DNA of 35,382 nucleotides from an uncultured Pelagibacteraceae bacterium (GTDB lineage: Bacteria > Pseudomonadota > Alphaproteobacteria > Pelagibacterales > Pelagibacteraceae). The position numbers were made by a program, and so were the translations under genes. The stretch's first letter is position 1; each line of letters opens with the position of its first letter. Under the pieces are notes generated by a model. It did no database searches. It was not told the DNA's origin and saw nothing but the letters and a program-made list of their open reading frames with translations. The stretch lies in assembly GCA_902566805.1 (NCBI GenBank), contig CACFKJ010000008.1, forward strand, positions 1 through 35,382, given 5' to 3'. Shown piece by piece: positions 26,542 through 33,672 of this stretch.

Positions 26542-27262
26542 ATTTGTTCTCCATCAACCACTTGTTAGTTTCCTTCAAGCCGCCGAATGTATAAATGTGG
26601 AAGAAATCAGTATGCGATTTAACTTTCCCAATTAAATCATTAGGGTCTCTAGGTTTCATTAAATCTAATGCCTTACTAAAATTAGATTTAAGAAAGTTTA
26701 AGGAATTTTTAGCACCTACAATATTAGCAAATTTTATTAAGCTAGTTATTTTTAGTGGTCCAGTAATTCCCACATGTACTGGAACTGTTTGTTTAGAAAT
26801 GAAATCTATGATTAACTGAGTATCTAATAACCATTGAGTTACTATATAGTCAGCGTAAGGCTTTTTATCTTTCATAGCTTTCTCCAATTTGGAATCGGAT
26901 ATATCAGGACTCCCCTCCGGATGTCCAGCGATTCCTATCTTGATACCCTCAAAATAACCGGTCTCCAAAAGCTGAATTGAACTATCAAATTTTCCAATTG
27001 GCTCTCTACTTCCACCTATTACAAGAACTTGCTTCACACCCCCATCTTTGCACCTAGCAACATACTCTTTAAGTTGTGCATCATTTTCAATAGATCTAGC
27101 TGGAAAATGAGGTATTGGATTACAACCTTTTTGAACTAATTTAATCGCTTGATCAGAGGTTTCTTTATAGTCACCCCCTGGAAGCATAGTAACATATACA
27201 TCTTTTAATGATGGTAAAGTGTCTAAGTCAGTTTTAGGCCCAATTTCTAAAGAAAAATTCAT
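26534..27262 (-). CDS. Short methylenetetrahydrofolate-reductase-like protein
   Basis: A MetF-fold flavoprotein expected to interconvert 5-methyl-THF and 5,10-methylene-THF. At 242 aa it is shorter than MetF (about 290-300). Visible equivalents are FSLEIGPK (the catalytic Glu of the SFEFFPP motif), YADYIVTQWLLD (ITQFFFD motif) and VPVHVGITGP (PGILP motif). The LRGD loop that carries the flavin-adjacent Asp reads VIGGSREP, so that Asp seems lost, and FYTLNR is IYTFGG. Beside a DmdA-like enzyme it most plausibly oxidises the methyl-THF produced there; direction is inferred. It overlaps that gene by 8 bases and follows proW after 63 bases. Confidence 0.78.
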   Translation of the reverse strand: MNFSLEIGPKTDLDTLPSLKDVYVTMLPGGDYKETSDQAIKLVQKGCNPIPHFPARSIENDAQLKEYVARCKDGGVKQVLVIGGSREPIGKFDSSIQLLETGYFEGIKIGIAGHPEGSPDISDSKLEKAMKDKKPYADYIVTQWLLDTQLIIDFISKQTVPVHVGITGPLKITSLIKFANIVGAKNSLNFLKSNFSKALDLMKPRDPNDLIGKVKSHTDFFHIYTFGGLKETNKWLMENKYV

Positions 27263-27325
27263 TATTGGATATTTATTTATTTTAAAATATCTGTCTATAA
27301 AAATCGAGATTATGCGATAAGAAGA

Positions 27326-28210
27326 CTACTTCTTCATTCCTCTATGCTTTTGTATTCTCTTACCATATTGTTGAGCAGCCCTATCAAAAATTATGGCTAA
27401 AGCTACTATCGCGAGTCCATTAAATAGACCTAGAGCAAGATATTGGTTTAAAACAGCTCTTAAAATAGGGACTCCTAGACCTTTAACTCCTATCATGGAT
27501 GCAATAACAACCATCGCTAAAGCCATCATTATTGTTTGGTTTACACCCGCAAAAACAGTTGGAAGAGCCAGAGGTATTTGAACTGTTCTTAATTTTTGTA
27601 ATTTTGTTGCTCCAAAGGCTTCACTAGCTTCAATAGTCTCTTTATCTACTTCTCTTATACCTAGATTTGTTAATCTTATTATTGGAGGGACTGCATAAAT
27701 ACAAATAGCAATTAACCCAGGCACTTTTCCAATTCCTAGTAACATTAATATTGGAATCAAGTAAACAAAACTTGGAATAGTTTGCATCATATCTAGAATA
27801 GGTAAAACTGATTTTTCAACTCGATCGGAACGTGCCATTAATACCCCAACAGGAATACCTACGGCCATACATATGATTACGCAGACTGTAATTATTGCTA
27901 CTGTAGCCATACAATCTTTCCACATTCCAAAATAACCTATTAAAAAAAATGATATTGCCGTTCCTAAAACAAGCTTCCAACTTCTTGATGCAATCCATGC
28001 TAGTCCACAAATTACACCTATTATTATTGGCCATGGTGAATTAATCATTAGTTTTTCTAGCCATACTAAAAAATATAGTAATGGATCAAAAAATGCTTCT
28101 ATTCCATCACCGTAAGCTTTTGAAAAATCTCTAAAAGCAAAGTCTATGCTTTTTCTGAACTCAGCAAGTTCAGCACGTTTCATTACAGGAAATTTAGTAA
28201 AAAATTCCAT
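27326..28210 (-). CDS. proW: ProW-type ABC transporter permease
   Basis: The 294-aa inner-membrane permease has an N-terminal cytoplasmic/amphipathic region of about 45 residues, then membrane segments with MMQTIPSFVYLIPILMLLGIG and the EAA loop EASEAFGATKLQKLRTVQIP that contacts the ATPase. Length equals single-domain ProW/OpuAB. It is second after proX in a minus-strand operon. No ATPase gene accompanies it; the only ProV in the window is at 1168-2199. A ribosome site AGGA lies 5 bases before the ATG, immediately downstream of the terminator-like hairpin. Confidence 0.93.
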   Translation of the reverse strand: MEFFTKFPVMKRAELAEFRKSIDFAFRDFSKAYGDGIEAFFDPLLYFLVWLEKLMINSPWPIIIGVICGLAWIASRSWKLVLGTAISFFLIGYFGMWKDCMATVAIITVCVIICMAVGIPVGVLMARSDRVEKSVLPILDMMQTIPSFVYLIPILMLLGIGKVPGLIAICIYAVPPIIRLTNLGIREVDKETIEASEAFGATKLQKLRTVQIPLALPTVFAGVNQTIMMALAMVVIASMIGVKGLGVPILRAVLNQYLALGLFNGLAIVALAIIFDRAAQQYGKRIQKHRGMKK

Positions 28211-28225
28211 TTAATTCCTAAAAAA

Positions 28226-28257
28226 TTAACGAGCCTATTTAGTTATAGGCTCGTTAA
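28226..28257 (-). terminator. Intercistronic hairpin with U-run (attenuator) between proX and proW
   Basis: A perfect 13-bp stem TTAACGAGCCTAT (28226-28238) / ATAGGCTCGTTAA (28245-28257) with a 6-base loop sits 18 bases after the proX stop. Reading on the minus strand it is followed by TTTTT and then the proW ribosome site. This has the form of an intrinsic terminator; partial read-through would give much more binding protein than permease, as is usual for periplasmic-binding-protein operons, and could also protect the proX mRNA 3' end. Confidence 0.75.
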
Positions 28258-28275
28258 AAAATTAAGTTTTATATT

Positions 28276-29301
28276 TTATAAACCAATACCTTTTCTGATT
28301 TTATCTGCAACATTAGAAGGTACCCACTTTGTCCATACATCTGGATAACGAACTAAAAACTCAATAGCCGCATCCGAACCTTTTGCTTGGTTATCAGCCA
28401 TATATACAAGCATTCCATTCATTACTTCACCTGGATAAGTTCTTTTCTCTACATACTTAGTAGGACCTTTTCCAGCTTTCTCTTTAAAGCTTTTTGTAAT
28501 TAATGAATTAACTTCTGATTTTGTCCAAGCAGTTGGTTTTGGATTTGCACATTCACCAGCTGGTTTCATTATACAGTTATCCCAGTTATCTCTTCCAGCA
28601 AACTCTACGCCGAATTCAACAGGAATTAATCCATATTTACCAACCATTGATGTAGGGTTCCAGTAGTAACCAAACCAAGGTTTACCTGAGTCTGATGCTT
28701 TAGAAATTGTACCATCTAGACCTGCAGCAGAACCTGGATCAATTAACTTCCAACCTTTTTTTTCCATTTCATAAGCTACAAATAAATTTGCATTTGCTAG
28801 CTGACATCCCCAACCTGCAGGACATCCAACAAAAGCTCCTTTTGACGGATCTTCTTTATCTGGAAATAAATCCGGTCTTTCCAAAATTTGAAGAGCTGTC
28901 ATACCTTTTAACTCAGGATGTTTTTCAATTGATCCTGGAGTTAACCACCAACCTTCACCTAAGCCAGTAATCGGAGCTCCATTTGCTACGAATATTCTTT
29001 TTTCTTTAACTGCTACTTTTAAAGGTTCGTATACAGCATTTGCCCATTGCTCAGGGTTCATGTCTGGAGTACCTTTATCATTCATAGAAGTAAAAGTCGG
29101 CATAGTAGCACCTGGAACAAGTTCTACTTCACAACCATAACCTTCCTCCAGAATAACTTTATCTACGTTAGCCATTAACTCGGCAGATGCCCAGTTTTGT
29201 TCAGCAATAACTAGACTTCCACAATTTGCATTTGCGACATTACTTAATGAAGTAAATCCCAATATTACAAGTGCAGAAATAAGTATTCTTTTTATTTTCA
29301 T
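28276..29301 (-). CDS. proX: Periplasmic betaine-type substrate-binding protein
   Basis: The 341-aa protein starts with signal peptide MKIKRILISALVILGFTSLS and likely cleavage after NANA. The mature part is of the OpuAC/ProX type: VIAEQNWASAE, TMPTFTSMND, GEGWWLTPG, VGCPAGWGCQLAN and WFGYYWNPTSMVGKYG, whose several Trp/Tyr residues could form the aromatic cage that binds quaternary ammonium or sulfonium head groups. Glycine betaine, TMAO or DMSP are all credible ligands. First gene of the proX-proW-MTHFR-like-DmdA-like operon, with GGAG 5 bases before the start, and divergent from the BHMT operon. Confidence 0.92.
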   Translation of the reverse strand: MKIKRILISALVILGFTSLSNVANANCGSLVIAEQNWASAELMANVDKVILEEGYGCEVELVPGATMPTFTSMNDKGTPDMNPEQWANAVYEPLKVAVKEKRIFVANGAPITGLGEGWWLTPGSIEKHPELKGMTALQILERPDLFPDKEDPSKGAFVGCPAGWGCQLANANLFVAYEMEKKGWKLIDPGSAAGLDGTISKASDSGKPWFGYYWNPTSMVGKYGLIPVEFGVEFAGRDNWDNCIMKPAGECANPKPTAWTKSEVNSLITKSFKEKAGKGPTKYVEKRTYPGEVMNGMLVYMADNQAKGSDAAIEFLVRYPDVWTKWVPSNVADKIRKGIGL

Positions 29302-29342
29302 ATTTTCTCCATATTAAATTTAATAAAAAAGAAGAGAACATA

Positions 29343-29372
29343 TTGAGTAAAAAAAAGCAAATGGAATACAAT
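29343..29372 (+). promoter_or_regulatory. Candidate sigma-70 promoter for the BHMT operon
   Basis: TTGAGT (29343-29348) and TACAAT (29367-29372) are spaced 18 bases, close to the -35/-10 consensus. If used, the BHMT transcript would have a 5' leader of about 210 bases. A+T-rich DNA gives many such matches, so this is only a candidate. Confidence 0.3.
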
Positions 29373-29580
29373 TATAGGTTGTGTGAATATTGTCTTTGCT
29401 AAGGAAAAAATTAATATGTAAAGTTAAACATGTTCATAATGACTAAAAAATTTATAAAAGAATATATAGTTATGGGTTATTCGAGGTTCGACCACATATA
29501 TTTAAATAGGTTTCATTATAGACTTCATTCAAACTATTTCCAGAAAATCTAATTAATTAAAATAAAAAATTAAATTAATT

Positions 29581-29587
29581 AAGGAGG
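29581..29587 (+). promoter_or_regulatory. Strong Shine-Dalgarno of BHMT
   Basis: AAGGAGG is a full-consensus ribosome site 4 bases before the ATG at 29592. Most genes here start in stop-start overlaps or lack such a site, so BHMT is probably translated at high rate. Confidence 0.75.
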
Positions 29588-29591
29588 AAAT

Positions 29592-30638
29592 ATGAAAAAA
29601 GATTTAATTACAAGACTTAACGAAGGACCTGTTCTTTTTGCTGAGGGATATTTATTTGCAATGGAAAGAAGAGGCTACCTATCAGCTGGAGCTTTTGTTC
29701 CTGAAGTTGTTTTAGAACATCCTGAAGTTGTTTCTCAATTACATAGAGAGTTTATAAGAGCTGGTTCAGAAATTGTACAAGCATTTACTTACTATGGTCA
29801 CAGAGAAAAATTACGTTTAATTGGTAAAGAAGAATTATTAGAACCTTTACAAAAAAATGCACTACAGATTGCTAAAGATGCAAGAGATGAATTTAAAGAT
29901 CTTGATTTATTAGTTTGTGGTGATGTTGCTAATACAAATATTTATGATCCAAATAATAAAAAAAGTCATTTGGAGTGCCAGAAAATGTATGAAGAACAAG
30001 TTGCTTGGGCAAAAGAAGCAGGTGTTGATTTTATAGTTGCTGAAACAATAAATTGGACAGAAGAAATGAAAATTGCTCTTAAAGCAATTAAAGACGAAGG
30101 ATTAATTGCTGTTACTAATTTTTCAATTAAAAAAGGTGATAAAACTAGAGAAGGTCATACTCCCGGCGATGCTTGTAAAATGATGGAAGATCTTGGAGCA
30201 GATGTAGTTGGTTTAAATTGTTATAGAGGACCAAAAATGACGATGAAGCTTTTACCAGAAATAAGAGAGAAAGTTTCATGTCATGTTGCTGCTTTACCAG
30301 TTCCATATAGAACTACAGAGGAACAACCAGGTTTTCTAAATCAAACCGATCATGGCTGCGATTGTATTCCTGGAGGTAATGCTTTTCCTGTTGCGCTAGA
30401 TAATTTATATTGCAATAGATTTGAAATGGCTGAGTTTGCAAAAGATTGTCAAAAACAAAATATTAACCTAATTGGAATTTGTTGTGGAGCTGAACCTCAC
30501 CATGTAAGAGAAATGTCAGTTGCTCTTGGAAGAAAACCAATCTCATACAAATATTATCCTGATATGAGTAGACATTGGCTTCATGGAAAAGATAAATCTT
30601 TTTTAGAATTAAATACTATGATGAAAGACAAATATTAA
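29592..30638 (+). CDS. bhmT: Betaine-homocysteine S-methyltransferase
   Basis: Transfers a methyl group from glycine betaine to homocysteine, giving dimethylglycine and methionine. The 348-aa protein is a homocysteine-methyltransferase barrel: LLFAEGYLFAMERRGYL near the start, EIVQAFTYYGHREKL, VAETINWTEEM, and the zinc ligands in VGLNCYRG (Cys) and IGICCGAEPHHVR (Cys-Cys). Length and cysteine positions agree with bacterial BHMT. It leads a five-gene operon whose second gene would use its product dimethylglycine; their junction is a TAATG overlap. A methyl donor other than glycine betaine cannot be excluded. Confidence 0.92.
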   Translation: MKKDLITRLNEGPVLFAEGYLFAMERRGYLSAGAFVPEVVLEHPEVVSQLHREFIRAGSEIVQAFTYYGHREKLRLIGKEELLEPLQKNALQIAKDARDEFKDLDLLVCGDVANTNIYDPNNKKSHLECQKMYEEQVAWAKEAGVDFIVAETINWTEEMKIALKAIKDEGLIAVTNFSIKKGDKTREGHTPGDACKMMEDLGADVVGLNCYRGPKMTMKLLPEIREKVSCHVAALPVPYRTTEEQPGFLNQTDHGCDCIPGGNAFPVALDNLYCNRFEMAEFAKDCQKQNINLIGICCGAEPHHVREMSVALGRKPISYKYYPDMSRHWLHGKDKSFLELNTMMKDKY

Positions 30639-33043
30639 TGGAAAAAAATGCCAAAGTGGTAATAATTGGTGGTGGTGTAGTTGGATGTTCTATTCTTTAC
30701 CATCTCTCTAAATTTGGATTAAAAGACTGCATTCTTCTTGAGAGGAATGAGTTGACTTCAGGATCTTCTTGGCATGCTGCTGGAAATGTTCATGTAATCT
30801 CTAATGATCCAAATATTTCTAGAATGATGGCTTATACAATTGGCCTCTACAAAGAAATAGAGAAAGAGTCAGGACATTCTTGTGGATTTAAACCAAGTGG
30901 AGGATTTTACTTAGCTTCAAATGATGTTTGGGCCGAATATCTTAAGAGAGAAAGGTCAAAAGCAAGATACATGGGATTAGATCAGGAATTTATTTCACTT
31001 GATGAAGTAAAAAAGAAAAACCCATTAATTGATCCTTCAAGATATCTTTTGGCATTATGGGATCCAATTGATGGAGAAGTTGATCCATCAGGAGTAACTT
31101 ATGCATTTGCAAAAGCAGCAAAAGTTCATGGTGGAAAATATTATACACATACAGTTGTTAAAGACACTAAACAAAAAGAAGATGGATCATGGAATGTTGT
31201 CACTGACAAAGGAAATATCAATGCAGAGATTGTAATTAATGCTGGTGGATTATGGGCAAGAGAAGTTGGTAACTTAGCTGGATTAAATTTACCTGTCCAA
31301 CCTATGGAACATCATTATTTAATTACAGAAGCTATTCCAGAAATTGAAGCTTTAGGTGACCAAAGACTTCCAATTGGAACTGATTTTGAAGGAAATATTT
31401 ATTTCAGACAAGAAGGAAAAGGTATGTTGCTTGGAACTTACGAACAAAAATCTACCCCATGGAAGGTCGATGGAACTCCAATGAATTTTGGACATGAATT
31501 ACTAGAACCTAAGCTTGATAATATACAAGATAGATTAGCAATTGGTTTTGAAAGAATGCCTGCGTTAGAAAAAGCTGGTATTAAAAATATAGTTAATGGA
31601 CCTTTCACTTTTGGTCCTGATGGAAGTCCCTTAATAGGACCTGTTCCTGGAATGAAAAATTATTGGGTAGCAGTTGGTGTAATGGCTGGTTTCTGCCAAG
31701 GTGGTGGAGTAGGAAAATGCATTGCTGAATGGATAATTGATGGAGAACCATCTATTGATGTTTGGGCAATGGATGTTGCAAGGTTTGGTGATTATGCATC
31801 TCCTCAATATGGAACAATAAAATCCTCTGAAAACTATGAAAGAAGATTTATTATGACTTTTCCTAACGAAACATTGCCAAAAGGAAGAAAACAAAAAACT
31901 ACAGCTTTATATGATCGCTTCATACAACAAGGAGCTGTAATGGGAGACTCTTTTGGACTAGAAAATGTTTTGTGGTTTGCAAAAAATAAAGAAGATGCTT
32001 ACGAAGAACCGACTATAAAAAGATCAAGGTCACACAATTATGTTTCTCAGGAAGTTATAAACGTTAGGGAAAATGTTGGCGCAATAGAAGTTGCAAATTT
32101 TTCTAAACATGAATTTAAAGGACCTGATGCTAGAAAATTTTTAGATTATATAATGGCAGGGAGAATACCTAAGCCTGGAAGAATTTCATTAAGCCCAATG
32201 CTCACATATAGAGGTAAACTTTATGGCGATCTTACTATTTCTTGTATAGATGAAAATGAATTTATGATTTTTGGATCTGGAGCAGCACAAGAAATGCATA
32301 GAAGATGGTTTGAAAGTCATATTAATAAATTTAATTTAAGTTATAAAAATCGTTCAGATGATTTTCATGGAATAGGTATTGCAGGACCAAAATCTAGAGA
32401 TTTACTTCAAAGATTAGTCAGAGAAGATGTTTCTAATGATAAGTTCAAGTTTAGAGATAGCAAAAGAATGTTTGTTGCTGGTGTGCCAGCTATAGTAAAC
32501 AGAATATCATTTACAGGGGAATTGGGTTATGAAATCTATGTAGCTCCACATTATCAAATTAAATTGTATGAAGAATTAATGAATGCTGGAAAAGAATTTA
32601 ATATCAAGCCTTTTGGATCAAGAGCGTTGATGTCTATGAGACTTGAAAAAAATTGGGGTGCATGGACATTAGATTATAGACCAGATTTTACGGCAAAAGA
32701 AACTGGATTAGATAAATTCATTAACTGGGATAAAGAATTCATAGGAAAAGAATCGGCTAAAAAAGACAATAGCCAAAGTAAACTAGTTCCTCTTATGGTA
32801 GAGACCAACGATATAGATGTTACTTACAATGAAGCGGTTTTAAAAGGTGATAAGAGTATAGGCTACGTTACATCCGGTGGTTTTGCACATTTTGTAAACA
32901 AGAGTGTTGCTTTTTCATATTTAAATACAAAAGAATTAAATTCTGAAAAAGGTATACAAGTAGAAATTAATGGAGACTTGTTTAATTGTTTAATAATCAA
33001 AGAACCACTTTATGATCCAAGTGGTCAGAAAATGAGAAGTTAA
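30638..33043 (+). CDS. dmgdh: Dimethylglycine dehydrogenase-type FAD/GcvT fusion oxidoreductase
   Basis: Oxidatively demethylates dimethylglycine to sarcosine, delivering the methyl carbon to THF. The 801-aa protein has an N-terminal DAO domain (VIIGGGVVGCSILYHLSKFG; SGSSWHAAGNVH, whose His is the site of covalent FAD in DMGDH; GPDGSPLIGPVPG) and a C-terminal GcvT domain from about residue 430 (GIAGPKSRDLL, SFTGELGYEIYV, FGSRALMSMRLEKNWGAW). Domain order and length match DMGDH/sarcosine dehydrogenase. A sarcosine-specific role is less likely because soxBDAG is present. It overlaps both neighbours by one base. Confidence 0.9.
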   Translation: MEKNAKVVIIGGGVVGCSILYHLSKFGLKDCILLERNELTSGSSWHAAGNVHVISNDPNISRMMAYTIGLYKEIEKESGHSCGFKPSGGFYLASNDVWAEYLKRERSKARYMGLDQEFISLDEVKKKNPLIDPSRYLLALWDPIDGEVDPSGVTYAFAKAAKVHGGKYYTHTVVKDTKQKEDGSWNVVTDKGNINAEIVINAGGLWAREVGNLAGLNLPVQPMEHHYLITEAIPEIEALGDQRLPIGTDFEGNIYFRQEGKGMLLGTYEQKSTPWKVDGTPMNFGHELLEPKLDNIQDRLAIGFERMPALEKAGIKNIVNGPFTFGPDGSPLIGPVPGMKNYWVAVGVMAGFCQGGGVGKCIAEWIIDGEPSIDVWAMDVARFGDYASPQYGTIKSSENYERRFIMTFPNETLPKGRKQKTTALYDRFIQQGAVMGDSFGLENVLWFAKNKEDAYEEPTIKRSRSHNYVSQEVINVRENVGAIEVANFSKHEFKGPDARKFLDYIMAGRIPKPGRISLSPMLTYRGKLYGDLTISCIDENEFMIFGSGAAQEMHRRWFESHINKFNLSYKNRSDDFHGIGIAGPKSRDLLQRLVREDVSNDKFKFRDSKRMFVAGVPAIVNRISFTGELGYEIYVAPHYQIKLYEELMNAGKEFNIKPFGSRALMSMRLEKNWGAWTLDYRPDFTAKETGLDKFINWDKEFIGKESAKKDNSQSKLVPLMVETNDIDVTYNEAVLKGDKSIGYVTSGGFAHFVNKSVAFSYLNTKELNSEKGIQVEINGDLFNCLIIKEPLYDPSGQKMRS

Positions 33044-33672
33044 TGGCTCAAAAAGATGTAGGTAACAAAGTACCTATCTATAAATTAAAAAAAACTGATG
33101 AAGTCATGAAGTATTATGACGAGTGGGGTGAGGGAAACAAGTATGATAAAGATATGGTTGATTGGAATTACACTGGTCCAAAAGAAACTACAGAAGTATT
33201 TATAAAATATTGTAAAGATAAAGATGCCAAAATATATGATGCTGGATGTGGCACAGGACTAGTCGGTGTAGAATTAAAAAAGTATGGGTTTAAAAATTTT
33301 TATGGAGCAGATCTTTCACAAAAACTTCTAGATTTAGTTCCAAAAGATCTTTATCAAAAATTAGATAAAGTTGATCTTAATAAATCAATTGAGGAAGAAG
33401 ACAACACATTTGATGCTATTATGTGTGTTGGAACATTTACTTTTGGACACGTAAAACCTCCAGCATTAGATGAGTTTATAAGAATAACAAAAAACAAAGG
33501 ATTAATTTGTTTTACTATTAACGAAGGAATTCACGAAGAATATGGATTTGACAAAAAAATAGAACAACTAAATAAAGATAATAAATGGAAAGAAGTTGAA
33601 TTTTTTAAGTCAAACTATATTGCAAGTAAAGATGTAAATGCTTGGCTGGGTTTATACGAAGTAATTAAATAA
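33043..33672 (+). CDS. METTL27-like class I SAM-dependent methyltransferase
   Basis: The 209-aa protein begins with a lid region resembling METTL27/WBSCR27 (VMKYYDEWGEGNKYDKDMV, WNYTGPKET), then the SAM-binding motif I IYDAGCGTGLVG, GADLSQKLLDL as the acidic loop, and FDAIMCVGTFTFGHVKPPAL. The methyl acceptor is unknown. Inside a BHMT/DMGDH/Rieske operon it could methylate or sense an intermediate, or dispose of methyl groups from SAM that BHMT-derived methionine replenishes; this is inference. One-base overlaps at both ends show coupled translation. Confidence 0.82.
   Translation: MAQKDVGNKVPIYKLKKTDEVMKYYDEWGEGNKYDKDMVDWNYTGPKETTEVFIKYCKDKDAKIYDAGCGTGLVGVELKKYGFKNFYGADLSQKLLDLVPKDLYQKLDKVDLNKSIEEEDNTFDAIMCVGTFTFGHVKPPALDEFIRITKNKGLICFTINEGIHEEYGFDKKIEQLNKDNKWKEVEFFKSNYIASKDVNAWLGLYEVIK

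Larger units (their letters stand above)
29302..29591. promoter_or_regulatory. 290-base divergent regulatory region proX / BHMT
   Basis: This is the longest gene-free stretch in the window and must carry promoters for both operons. It is nearly all A+T except for a short G/C-containing patch around 29473-29495 (GGGTTATTCGAGGTTCGACC). I see no tRNA, no recognisable SAM- or glycine-riboswitch core and no strong hairpin. A 37-codon ORF (29439-29552, +) lies inside, without ribosome site. Confidence 0.55.

Noticed and set aside
28707-28970. 87-aa ORF on + inside proX
   Set aside because: Leucine/glutamine-rich shadow of the proX coding frame.
29373-29410. TTTGCTAAGGA as a possible SAM-II/SAM-V riboswitch 3' core upstream of BHMT
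   Set aside because: The matching 5' stem-loop is not visible, and the motif is about 190 bases from the start codon, whereas SAM-V elements occlude the nearby ribosome site.
29473-29495. GAGGTTCGACC resembling a tRNA T-arm
   Set aside because: No acceptor, D- or anticodon-arm partners can be drawn around it and the stem around TTCG is only 3 bp.
29439-29552. 37-codon ORF on + inside the BHMT upstream region, starting MTKKFIKEYIVMGYS
   Set aside because: No ribosome site before its ATG, no recognisable motif, and open frames of this length arise by chance; kept only as a note in the regulatory region.
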